From JAADHY01 sp964428935 (GTDB lineage: Bacteria; Planctomycetota; Planctomycetia; Planctomycetales; Planctomycetaceae): a stretch of 38,091 nt of DNA. Positions within the stretch are counted from its first letter, which is position 1, and each line of letters opens with the position of its first letter. The translations under genes and the position numbers were made by a program. The stretch spans positions 1 to 38,091 of the forward strand of contig CAYSAG010000013.1 of the NCBI GenBank assembly GCA_964428935.1, given 5' to 3'. This document shows positions 24,001 through 31,709 of this stretch, piece by piece. Under the pieces are notes generated by a model. The model was not told the origin of the DNA, ran no database searches, and was given only the letters and a program-made list of their open reading frames with translations.

Positions 24001-24977
24001 CACTGCTGTGCCTGACCGAGGAAGGCTCGCTGTTCCACTTGAGCTCGGCCGAACTGAAGAAGGGTGGCTTTCGCGTGCGCACCGACGGCCAGATTCAGTT
24101 TCCGAAAGACATGGCTGAGCCGGCCAGGGCCGTGGTCCTGCCGGACGGACAATTGGCGTTGGCAACCGGCCTTCCCGAACCCACGCTGTGGATTCTGAAC
24201 GCCCAGGGACAGATTCGTCGGGAAATTCCTTTGGAGGAGCCGCTTCAGAGCGACCCGATTGCTTTGGGGCAGGGGTTGATTCTGCCGCTGGTGGGCAAGC
24301 TGGGCTACCAGTTGGCACGGCCGGGTCGTTTGCGAATTGAAGGCTACACGGCTCCGATTGACCGCGAAGCCGAGCCGCCTCGTTGGGTTGGTGGAGCGGC
24401 GTTGAGCGGGAACGAGGCCGTCGTGGTGGACAGCCGCGGCACGCTGCTGAAGATTCAGTACCGCACGTCACCGACGCCGCACCTGTACGAAGCGGCGAAA
24501 GTCTCGCTGGGCTCCGCCGTCGACTTTCCGCCCGTGGTTTGGCGCGAAACGGTCTTGGTCGCCGACTCCGCGGGACGACTGCGTGCCCTGCACCGGTCGA
24601 ACTTTGACCCGCTGACCGAAGTCCAGCTGCCCGCGCCGCCCTCCGGACCGCTCCGCCTGCTCGACGACCGGTTGCTGGTGGAGGCGGGTGGTAGCGAACT
24701 GCTGTGCTTCCGGTTGGGCCAGCGGCTGGAAAAGCTTTGGTCGGTGCCGCTGAAAGGGCTGGGTCTGGCCGACGCGCCGCTGCTGACCGGCGACGGGCGG
24801 CTGGTGCTGGCGGAGCGAAGCGGGCGGGTCGCCGCCCTCGACCTGCAAACCGGACGAACCGTGGCCGAAACGACCGTCGAGCAGCCCATTGACCTGGGAC
24901 CGCGGAGCGTGGGCGACCAACTGTACGTGGCAACAATTGACGGAAGCCTCTACCGGGTTGTCTTGCAGACGCAGTGA
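21051..24977 (+). CDS. FHA domain-transmembrane-repeat-PQQ-like propeller protein
   Basis: A 1308-residue protein. Residues 1-95 form an FHA domain (phosphothreonine-binding fold) with IGRHQTADVRV and the Asn of GVEVNGARV. The usual Ser before the Arg-x-x-His motif is His (GVHRLHAR), so binding may be altered. A linker of about 210 residues rich in Pro, Ala, Lys and Glu leads to one span at about 351-375 (IVLSLSTLSVILLLVATIF). Then comes a periplasmic region with TPR-like helices (DQGHFAQAVALFEQFLVEHP) and a propeller (about 616-1308) of PQQ/WD40-like repeats such as GVDRVTGLPVWRR, LEQHTGKLLWRQ and ALDLQTGRTVAET. The layout links a cytoplasmic phospho-signal reader to a periplasmic scaffold. 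It starts 6 bp after the second ExbD gene. Confidence 0.88.
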   Translation: MYYLRIKKISGELQTIPLRQDQPVLIGRHQTADVRVDEEGVHRLHARVAWRDDGYEIAAATPDGVEVNGARVRRWKLTPQDIVRVGSAEIRLVLEKSKKKAASAPPPEKPKTQAASPTSSKQSLLPDEEELELIVLSDEDEPTAKPATPAAPPGPPKAARTERPAAQRPAAPKQPERKPTAEAKRKAKPSAATSEPPAPPKPEKPAAKPAAQPKPAEPERAAVEERRAERGPATEKKPEAAPAGEVDQRPAKPADEPAELAPAGPPSMDFLFEEVEPAPEAKRAQQAPAEDWEEQPSEPAQPEPVLAGGRRLRRRPGRELEAETELTWLRRLLVRFGIRPVRPGEEDVVRSPIVLSLSTLSVILLLVATIFWFIIQRQVVQQQFDAAKKEYDQGHFAQAVALFEQFLVEHPRHKYAQQVLVLLGRAKIEKEILGATPSWKNGLKALQDFIDQHRDQPYFDDLRDDVAKYARSIAFGALKTAAATKNRSLIEVSDNAALIFSRYAPEEPPPEQVQAQLKALREQTEAVILKWETLQAALNQMKASLQQQKPLEALVARRNLLARYPDLESDRQVVQLLRQTLETARALVAQQPLDQPAVATDPSAAAPTPLTLVTHTRGLSGETSDGELVFVRAKGCLFGVDRVTGLPVWRRVVGLDQPFFPVRVQTAKAAALLVYDSNRDELVLLEQHTGKLLWRQRLEEPAVGRPVVLEGQVYQATEGAHIFKLELETGRLTGRMDFPQPIHAPPVLLSDNAHLVVAADEALLYVLTLRPFACVSVSLLGHKPGSLSAPLVAMGKLLLVPENVGTDQCTLRVLDASRPEDGLVEREDARVTLGGQCRDEPVLRGNVLFVPLTGERVAAFTVSDEPGQPALTLIGRHTVETSHPGRVFLMAGPDGQMWMAGSALRRFQLKTNNIALDPNLVAEGVTTQPLQSYANYLFIARQRPHSTATWLVKVDREARPVMSGLWRTILGARILTATPAGSDTLLCLTEEGSLFHLSSAELKKGGFRVRTDGQIQFPKDMAEPARAVVLPDGQLALATGLPEPTLWILNAQGQIRREIPLEEPLQSDPIALGQGLILPLVGKLGYQLARPGRLRIEGYTAPIDREAEPPRWVGGAALSGNEAVVVDSRGTLLKIQYRTSPTPHLYEAAKVSLGSAVDFPPVVWRETVLVADSAGRLRALHRSNFDPLTEVQLPAPPSGPLRLLDDRLLVEAGGSELLCFRLGQRLEKLWSVPLKGLGLADAPLLTGDGRLVLAERSGRVAALDLQTGRTVAETTVEQPIDLGPRSVGDQLYVATIDGSLYRVVLQTQ

Positions 24978-24982
24978 GCTCA

Positions 24983-27900
24983 ATGAACTCCACTCACCGA
25001 CAACAACCCGTCGCACGGAAGGGAGTCGGCCAGCCGGCCTGTCGACTTGCCCAGGCTGCTCCGGCTGCGAACGGCCGCGCAGCCGAAGCCGCAAGCCGCT
25101 CGGGGGCCTTCGCAGTCAGACCGGTCTCGGGCGCGGGGCGCCGTCTGGTGTTTGTCCTCGTCGTGGCCGGCCTCTTGCTCAGCGGCACGACACTCGAGGC
25201 TCAGCGGCGAGGCCGCTCACGCCGCTCGCGTCCCGCCGCCGCTCGCCGCAGTCAAGCCGAACGGCCGTCCGCCCGTGCCGAAACAAGCCCGTCGGGACAG
25301 GAAGCCTCCGTGCCGTCCCAGTCGAACGAAGAGGCGGCAGCCGGTGCAGCGCAGGGCTCCAAGGACGCCCCCGCGCAGGGGCCACAACAACCGCAAGGAG
25401 AGCCGGGCTCCAGACGGCGAGCCGTCACCGGCCGCGACACCAAGTTGCTGCCCAAACTGGAGGAAATGCAGCTCCCCTCGGCAGCCGACCTTCTCCAAAA
25501 GCCACCGGTCGACTGGATTGTTTTGAAGAGCGGCGAGGTGTTGGTGGTCAACCCAGTCCACCCGCGACCGGACACAATTCAGAAGCTGCAGCAGGAACGA
25601 GAGAAACTGCTGGCTAACCCGCCGCGTCTGGTGCGGAAGCCGGGTGAGTCGGCTGCGGAGTACGAAGCCAGACGCCGCAAGACGCTGCAAGACTACCAAG
25701 ACCGCCTGCGTCGAACCCTTCGGCTGGAGGTCACTCTTCCGGACAACGTCGTGTTGTCGGAGGAAGAGGCGGCCGACTACTACTTGCTCGACTTCAACAA
25801 AATCGACCGAATCATTTACCACGAAGACCTGGTCCTGCAGCGAATCGACAAACTGATTGACGAGGGCCGTCTGCAGACGGCTTACGAGCTGCTACTGGTC
25901 CTGGAACGCACGGCTCCGGGCTGGCCCGGAAGCAAACAGCGTTGGATGAAACTCTCGTTTGCCGAGGCGCAGAAGCGAGCCAAGAAAGACGCCGAGGGTG
26001 CGTTGCTGCTGCTGGAGCAGGTTCACGACGAGGACCCGACCTTTCCCGGCCTGCAGCAAGAACTGGGACGGCTTTTCGACGGGTTGATTGCTCAAGCTGT
26101 GAAGCAGCACGACTACCGTCGCGCCCGGTTCTTCATTCAGCGGCTGAAGCGGCGGGAGCCGTCGCACGAGGTGGTGGTTCGCTGGGAGCGTCGTCTGCAG
26201 GAACGGGCTGCGGAGCTGGTCTCGCAGGCCGAAGAGGCGTCTCGGGCCGGACGACACGCCGAGGCAGCCTACCTGGTCGAGCAGGCGGCGTGGGTGTGGC
26301 CCTTGCACACCCGAGTGCGCACGGCGTACCGGCGTCTGGCAGGACGCTACCCCATTCTGCGTGTGGGCGTGGTGGTCCTGCCTGGGCGCCGAAAGGACTT
26401 CCCGTTGCCGACCCGAGCCGACGAGCGTGCCCGTCAGCTCACTCAGCTCCGCCTCTTCACCGTGGACCGTTTCGAAGAGGCCGCTCACTACCGAACGCGG
26501 TTTTTCGACTCGTGGGAACCGACCGACTTGGGCCGACAGACGCGCTTCCTCTTGCGGCCTCGGCCGGCCTACTGGGAGTCGCAGCCGCGTCTGAGTGCTT
26601 CGGACATTGTGGCCTCGCTGTCCAAGCGGCTCGTGCCGCACAGCCCGCAGTACGACGAGCGGCTGGCCAGCTACGTCAGCTCGCTGGTCGTTCGCTCGCC
26701 GTCGGAGTTTGCCGTCTACTTCCGGCGGGTCCCAGCACGTCTGGAGGCTCTGTTCGCGTTGCCCGCACCGGTGCAGAGCGTGTGGGAGGCACCGACGGCC
26801 AACGTTGTACCGGCTCCACGCGGTCTGGCAGACGCCGCCGACGCCCGTCCCCGCCCGGGCGGTGCCGACGACGGCGGCGAGGCTCGAAGCGGGCCAGCCG
26901 CGACGCTCGTCGCGGTCAGCCGAACGACGAGCGCCGACCAGAACCCGTCCAGTCGGTCGGCGGACCGGACGACGTTTCCGTTCTACCTGTTCCGCCGCAC
27001 GGACGACGAAGTCGTCTACAGGCGGACGGTGCCCGAACCGGACGACGTGCCCAGACGACACGTGGCCGAAATTGTGGAAAAGAAGTACTCGTCGTACCGC
27101 GAGGCGGTCCGCGGCCTGGTGCGGGGCGAAGTGAGTCTACTGCCCGAAGTGCCGTTCCAGTACGTCCAACCGCTCCGCGACACGAAAGACTACTTCATTC
27201 TTCGCTACGCGGTGCCGACGACGCACGTCGTCCAAATTCACCCGCGAAGCTGGCTGCAGAAGAGCCGTGCCTTTCGACGAGCACTGATTTACGGTGCCGA
27301 CCGCGAGCGAATTCTGAAGGAGGTGGTGCTGCAGGGACAAGAGCAGGGCGGTCGGGTCGTCACGGGCGTCGTCCCGTCAAACAGCTCGGCCTACAACAAA
27401 GTCATTCAGCCGTTTCCGTACAACCGAATTCTGGCGGTCGCTCTGGCGACGGTCGGCGTCAATCAGTTGGGTGGCAAAGTGCCGCCGTTACGAATGGTTT
27501 GCGACCCGGACCCCATTTGCCGACAGGCGGCCGCTCGACTGGTCGAGAACTGGCAGCAGGCCGGAATTCAGGTGGAGCTGGTCGAGGACGCCGTGCCGGA
27601 CGAGCCGGACCCAACCGACCCGGACGCTCCTGCCCCCTGGGACCTGGCCTACCGCCGAGTGCGAATGACCGAACCGTGGGTGCAACTGTGGCCGTTCTTG
27701 GTCCTCCGACAAACGGCCGAAGTCGGGTCGCTCATGAAACTGCCTGTCTGGCTCCGTCAAAAAATCATTGCTCTGGACAACGTCTCGGACTGGCCGTCGG
27801 CCGTCCAGCTGTTGCAGGAACTGCAGAAGGACTTGTACTCGCAAGTGCTCTACATTCCCTTGTGGGAAGTCGACGAAGTGCTGGTTGTCCGAAAGAACAT

Positions 27901-27988
27901 TCAGGGCGTCCCGGTGCGGCCGGTGGGCGTGTACCAGAACGTCGAGCGGTGGCAGGTGGAGCCGTGGTACCCCACGAAGCTTCCGTAG
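24983..27988 (+). CDS. Envelope protein with C-terminal solute-binding (SBP family 5)-like domain
   Basis: A protein of 1001 residues (ATG 24983), or 1004 from a GTG at 24974 that overlaps the previous stop. A hydrophobic segment (about 52-72) follows a long basic N-terminus and is probably an anchor or signal. Next come a Ser/Gln/Pro-rich linker and a helical region (about 180-440, with IDEGRLQTAYELLLVLERTAPG and similar TPR-like pairs). From about residue 450 there are stretches typical of the extracellular solute-binding family 5 of peptide transporters: LSASDIVASLSKRLVP, a capture-like block EVSLLPEVPFQYV, SRAFRRALIYGADRERILKEVV, and DLYSQVLYIPLWEVDEVLVVRKN near the end. A disordered insert (about 610-660) interrupts the domain. 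No permease or ATPase gene accompanies it, so it is not an ordinary ABC-transporter binding protein. Confidence 0.8.
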   Translation: MNSTHRQQPVARKGVGQPACRLAQAAPAANGRAAEAASRSGAFAVRPVSGAGRRLVFVLVVAGLLLSGTTLEAQRRGRSRRSRPAAARRSQAERPSARAETSPSGQEASVPSQSNEEAAAGAAQGSKDAPAQGPQQPQGEPGSRRRAVTGRDTKLLPKLEEMQLPSAADLLQKPPVDWIVLKSGEVLVVNPVHPRPDTIQKLQQEREKLLANPPRLVRKPGESAAEYEARRRKTLQDYQDRLRRTLRLEVTLPDNVVLSEEEAADYYLLDFNKIDRIIYHEDLVLQRIDKLIDEGRLQTAYELLLVLERTAPGWPGSKQRWMKLSFAEAQKRAKKDAEGALLLLEQVHDEDPTFPGLQQELGRLFDGLIAQAVKQHDYRRARFFIQRLKRREPSHEVVVRWERRLQERAAELVSQAEEASRAGRHAEAAYLVEQAAWVWPLHTRVRTAYRRLAGRYPILRVGVVVLPGRRKDFPLPTRADERARQLTQLRLFTVDRFEEAAHYRTRFFDSWEPTDLGRQTRFLLRPRPAYWESQPRLSASDIVASLSKRLVPHSPQYDERLASYVSSLVVRSPSEFAVYFRRVPARLEALFALPAPVQSVWEAPTANVVPAPRGLADAADARPRPGGADDGGEARSGPAATLVAVSRTTSADQNPSSRSADRTTFPFYLFRRTDDEVVYRRTVPEPDDVPRRHVAEIVEKKYSSYREAVRGLVRGEVSLLPEVPFQYVQPLRDTKDYFILRYAVPTTHVVQIHPRSWLQKSRAFRRALIYGADRERILKEVVLQGQEQGGRVVTGVVPSNSSAYNKVIQPFPYNRILAVALATVGVNQLGGKVPPLRMVCDPDPICRQAAARLVENWQQAGIQVELVEDAVPDEPDPTDPDAPAPWDLAYRRVRMTEPWVQLWPFLVLRQTAEVGSLMKLPVWLRQKIIALDNVSDWPSAVQLLQELQKDLYSQVLYIPLWEVDEVLVVRKNIQGVPVRPVGVYQNVERWQVEPWYPTKLP

Positions 27989-28110
27989 CCGGCACGCGGC
28001 CGGCCGCGGCAAGGGGAAAGTCCCTCGCCCCGGCTTGGCGGAACGGTTCGGCTTCGACTGGACGGAGGTCTGAAGGCAAGAGGCAGAAAGCAACGAAGTC
28101 GCTCGGAGCC

Positions 28111-30183
28111 ATGCTGGCGAACGTTCGAACAACTCGCCACTCTCGACGCAGGACTTGCCGGCAGTCTCGGCAAGGCACCTTGCAGTCGCTCGTTCCCGTC
28201 CCGTCGGGCCGCTCAGACGGCCTGCGTCCGCCGAAGTCGGGGCCCACCGCTTCGTGGGTGAGGCCGCTCGGAGCGCGACGCAGGCTGACAGCAGCGGTCC
28301 GTGCCTTCGTTTGCGTCGCGTTTTTGTTCGTCGCCCTCGACGGCGCGTTGCTTCCGGTCGCCGCAGCGGCCTCCAACGAGTCGACGGCTCGCTTCTCGGC
28401 CCACGTCGAACCCGAAGCTCCCGCGCCGGGCAGACCGAATTCGACGCTGGTCGCTCTGACTCCGGTGGCTCAGAACGACGCCGCGGCGGGGTCGAGCGAA
28501 GAGGGCTCGGCGTCGACGGGACAGGCGGCTTCCGGCAGCTCGACGGCGAAACAGCTCCGAGGGCAAGCCGGCTCGCCACCGAGCGGCTCGACGGACGCCT
28601 CGGCACCAAACGAACGTCGACAGGGGACAGAGCAACCGAGCAAGCAAACGCAAGAGCAAACCCCGGCCAGACAAACGGCCGAGTCGAAAGGGCCGGCCGG
28701 CAGCAAGTCGAGTCAGCAAGCCGCGCCGGCCCGTCCAGTTCGCCAGCGACGTCGACCGCCTTCGCACCCGCCTTGGGAGCTGTGGCCCTACCGGGTGCGA
28801 CTGGCCGTCGGTTTCCAACCGGAGGTGCTGCGAGCCACCGGCCTTCGTCGACAGGTGTTGCACGAGCTGCGGGTCGGGCTCGAACGAACTTACGGCCAAA
28901 TGTGGCAGAGCCGCCTGACGCCGTTGGACTGGCTGGTGCCGCAAGTTCGAGAAAGTTTGGCCCGCGTCACCCCCGACACCGTCAAGCAGCACTTGCCCTC
29001 GGACGACCGGCAGTGGCCGGACAAAGTGTTTCTGGTGGTGGTCGAGGCGAAAGGCGGTCGGTTTACGGTGAGCGGTCGGGAGTGGGACCGGTCGACGGAG
29101 ACGTTGACGCCCGTCGTCTCGTCCGACCTGTTCGCTCCCCAGTTCGTCGGCGCGGCCGTCCTTCGTCTGGTGACGCAGTTGTTCCGGCCGGTCGCGGAAA
29201 TTGAGCAGTCGGAAACCGAGACGGTCTTGGTCAAGCTGCGGGCCGGCGAGTTCTTGCCGTTCGACTCGCCCGACGCCGCCGTCCAGCCCGGCACGTTCTT
29301 CGTTCCGTTCTACCGCTACTTGGACCGCGACTACCGCGTTCGAGCCATTCAATTCGTTCCGTGGACCTACTTGCGTTTTGTTTCCCGAGAACGAGCTCGG
29401 GCGACGTGCCAACTGGTGTCGGCCTTACGCCTTCCCCTGGGCACGGGTCGGCGTCGCCGCGTGGAGGCTCAGGCCATTGCCGTCCGACCGTACTTCGACC
29501 AGACCGAGTTGACGCTGGTCAGTCAGCTCAACCCCGCCAAACGGTTGGTCGGCTACCGAGTGTTGATTTTCAACAAGAAACCGCAGCGGCGCACTCAGCC
29601 TGCAGACGGGCAGAAGGAGCAGAAGCCGGCGGAGCCGGTCGAGAAACCGCTCATTGTCCTCAGCGACCGCGACGGCACAGTGGCCGTGCCCGTCGACCGT
29701 CAGCACCCGTTGCGCTGGGTCTACGTGCAGAGCGGCAAGAACCTGTTGGCTCGGGTCCCTCTGGTGCCCGGCGTCCAACAGAAAATGACCATTCCCGTGC
29801 CGGACGATTCGATTCTGCTTCAGGTTCAGGCGGAGCTGGCCGACCTGGAAGCTCGCCTCATTGACCTGGTGGCTCAACGCACCGTGCTGCTGGCACTGAT
29901 TCAAAAGTTCGCCGACGACGAAAAGTGGCAGCAGGTCGACCAGGCCGTCGCGCGACTGAAGCAATTGCCTCCGCGACGAACCCTCGAGACTGAACTGCGA
30001 GCCATTCAGTTCGCGGCAGTCCGGAAAGCTCAGCAGGCCGGGCTGCGCGGCCTGGAACGCAAGATTCAGAAAGAGTGCGGCGAGCTGGCAGACGTCATGA
30101 AGCGTTACTTGGACGACAGCAAGGTTCGAGACGTCTTGTCCGAGGTGGAACAGCTTCGGCAGGTGTCCGGGAAGAACCGCTAG
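28111..30183 (+). CDS. Secreted coiled-coil protein of unknown function
   Basis: A 690-residue protein from ATG 28111; GTG 28258 is an alternative that places the signal segment (VRAFVCVAFLFVALDGALL, ending in PVAAAAS) close to the N-terminus and may be the true start. A disordered Ser/Thr/Gln-rich region follows (about 90-215). A folded part (about 220-520) has alternating strands, for example KVFLVVVEAKGGRFTVSGRE and RAIQFVPWTYLRFVSRE. The C-terminal 130 residues are predicted coiled coil (QVQAELADLEARLIDLVAQR and on to EVEQLRQ). I do not recognise the family. It lies 122 bp after the SBP-like gene and closes the envelope cluster. The same frame is open from 25942 but that stretch lies opposite real coding sequence. 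Confidence 0.65.
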   Translation: MLANVRTTRHSRRRTCRQSRQGTLQSLVPVPSGRSDGLRPPKSGPTASWVRPLGARRRLTAAVRAFVCVAFLFVALDGALLPVAAAASNESTARFSAHVEPEAPAPGRPNSTLVALTPVAQNDAAAGSSEEGSASTGQAASGSSTAKQLRGQAGSPPSGSTDASAPNERRQGTEQPSKQTQEQTPARQTAESKGPAGSKSSQQAAPARPVRQRRRPPSHPPWELWPYRVRLAVGFQPEVLRATGLRRQVLHELRVGLERTYGQMWQSRLTPLDWLVPQVRESLARVTPDTVKQHLPSDDRQWPDKVFLVVVEAKGGRFTVSGREWDRSTETLTPVVSSDLFAPQFVGAAVLRLVTQLFRPVAEIEQSETETVLVKLRAGEFLPFDSPDAAVQPGTFFVPFYRYLDRDYRVRAIQFVPWTYLRFVSRERARATCQLVSALRLPLGTGRRRRVEAQAIAVRPYFDQTELTLVSQLNPAKRLVGYRVLIFNKKPQRRTQPADGQKEQKPAEPVEKPLIVLSDRDGTVAVPVDRQHPLRWVYVQSGKNLLARVPLVPGVQQKMTIPVPDDSILLQVQAELADLEARLIDLVAQRTVLLALIQKFADDEKWQQVDQAVARLKQLPPRRTLETELRAIQFAAVRKAQQAGLRGLERKIQKECGELADVMKRYLDDSKVRDVLSEVEQLRQVSGKNR

Positions 30184-30320
30184 GCTTGCCGTCCGCCGGC
30201 TCGACGCTTTCTCCCGCCTCGAACGGCTTTCGGCCGGAGTCGGCTAGCTGGTTTGGGGTCGCACGCCGGCCGGAAGCTCCAACCAACACACGGACAACGT
30301 CCTGTAGAGGGGAACGAGCA

Positions 30321-31337
30321 ATGGGAAAACCAGCACTGCGTGAAGCGAGCCTGCGAAGGTGGAACGGGTTGGTCGCCGCTGCGAGTACGTTGGCTCTCGG
30401 TGTGTTCGTGTTGTTGGCGTCGAGCGCCGCGGCGAGGGCCGAGTCGCCGCGGGTCCAGATTCGGCAAAGCGACGACGGACGAGCGTACGTGTTCGTGGAA
30501 GGCAACCAGCCGGTCTTGCAGTACAACTACCGAACGGTTCCACTGCCGGAAGGTTTTCTCGAAAAGGTCCGCCCCAACTCGCGCAAGTACGCCCGGCCGC
30601 GCAGCGACTACATTCACCCGCTGTACGGGCCGGACGGTGAGGTGCTGACGGACGACTTCTGCGTCGACCACCCGCACCACCGTGGCATTTACTGGGCGTG
30701 GCCGGAAGTGAAGTTCGGCGACGAACTGGGCGACTTGCACGCGCTGCAGCGTGTCTTCGCTCGGCCAACGGGCCAGGTCAAGACGCACGTCGAGCAGAAT
30801 CTTGCCGAGCTGACGGCCGAGAGCCTGTGGAAGTGGGAGGACCAGAAACCGATTGTCCGCGAGCTGGCAACCATTCGCGTCCACGCCGCGGGCCCGCACG
30901 GCCGCTTCGTCGACCTCACGTTCCAGTTCACGGGACTGGTGGACGGAGTCAGCATTGCTCGACGCCACACAAACCTTTACGGCGGCCTGAACACGCGGCT
31001 GGCTCGTGCCAAGCCACTGAAGTTCGTCCACCACGCGGACCCGAAGGACGCCCAACCGCAACGGGCGTGGTCCGACGCCATTGGTGTCTTTCAGGGCGGC
31101 AAACGGTCCGTCGGCCTGGCCATTTTCGAGAAGTCGACCAACCCGTACTACCCGGGTGACTGGGTCGTCTACGAGCACCTGCCGTGGTTTCAGCCGACGT
31201 TTCCGGCCGCGGGAGTCCGCTACCCGCTCAAGCCAGGTCAAACCCTGACGCTGCAGTACCGGCTGTGGATTCGCCCGACGGAAGGGACGTCAGACGAAGA
31301 GTACCGCCAGCGGTGGGACGAGTACAACGGACAGTGA
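30321..31337 (+). CDS. Secreted DUF6807 (PmoA-family) protein
   Basis: A 338-residue exported protein. Signal peptide about 1-40, ending in SSAAARAESP. The mature part matches the DUF6807/PmoA family, common in planctomycetes and related polysaccharide degraders, with the hallmark HPHHRGIYWAW (about 115), YIHPLYGPDGEVLTDDF before it and GDWVVYEHLPWFQPTFPA near the end. The name PmoA in automated annotation refers to methane monooxygenase and is misleading: there are no membrane spans and no copper motifs. It is probably periplasmic and possibly carbohydrate related. ATG 30321 is preceded by AGAGGGGAACG. It lies 137 bp after the coiled-coil gene. Confidence 0.85.
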   Translation: MGKPALREASLRRWNGLVAAASTLALGVFVLLASSAAARAESPRVQIRQSDDGRAYVFVEGNQPVLQYNYRTVPLPEGFLEKVRPNSRKYARPRSDYIHPLYGPDGEVLTDDFCVDHPHHRGIYWAWPEVKFGDELGDLHALQRVFARPTGQVKTHVEQNLAELTAESLWKWEDQKPIVRELATIRVHAAGPHGRFVDLTFQFTGLVDGVSIARRHTNLYGGLNTRLARAKPLKFVHHADPKDAQPQRAWSDAIGVFQGGKRSVGLAIFEKSTNPYYPGDWVVYEHLPWFQPTFPAAGVRYPLKPGQTLTLQYRLWIRPTEGTSDEEYRQRWDEYNGQ

Positions 31338-31709
31338 GCAGCCGGCGACGGGGCCACTCCCGCAGCCCTTTCAGCCAGCGCGCGTCGGAGCGCCGGTAGG
31401 GTCCCGTGGAGCGGTGGAGACCACGGCCGGCCGGCGGCTGCGCCTGGCGGCCTGCACCGCCGGTCCTATCGGCCGGCTCCGCCTGCGCGGTGCGAAGGTT
31501 TCCGCGGCCGACCCGCGTGAGCGTGGGCAGAGCGCGACAGTGTCCACGTTCCGGAGTGCTTGAGACTGTCGCCGCGAATGTGTGCGCGGTTTCTCGGCGC
31601 TCCCGGGCGTTCTGAAAAGTTGAGGCGTGCCTTGCCGGAGCCGTCTTGAGACACAAGTCGCTGGCGGCCACGACGGAATGGGCCGCTCCAATTTCCCGCA
31701 CACCCTCGA
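31338..31709. other. Convergent intergenic region, no gene seen
   Basis: 372 bp between the ends of the DUF6807 gene and prc. Very GC-rich, with no open frame of credible composition and no stem followed by a T run on either strand. Confidence 0.5.

Noticed and set aside
25942..28110. A 1413-codon open frame whose first half overlaps the SBP-like gene
   Set aside because: The overlapping half is Arg/Gly/Ala-rich shadow translation. Only the part after about 28111 has a signal peptide and folded-domain composition.
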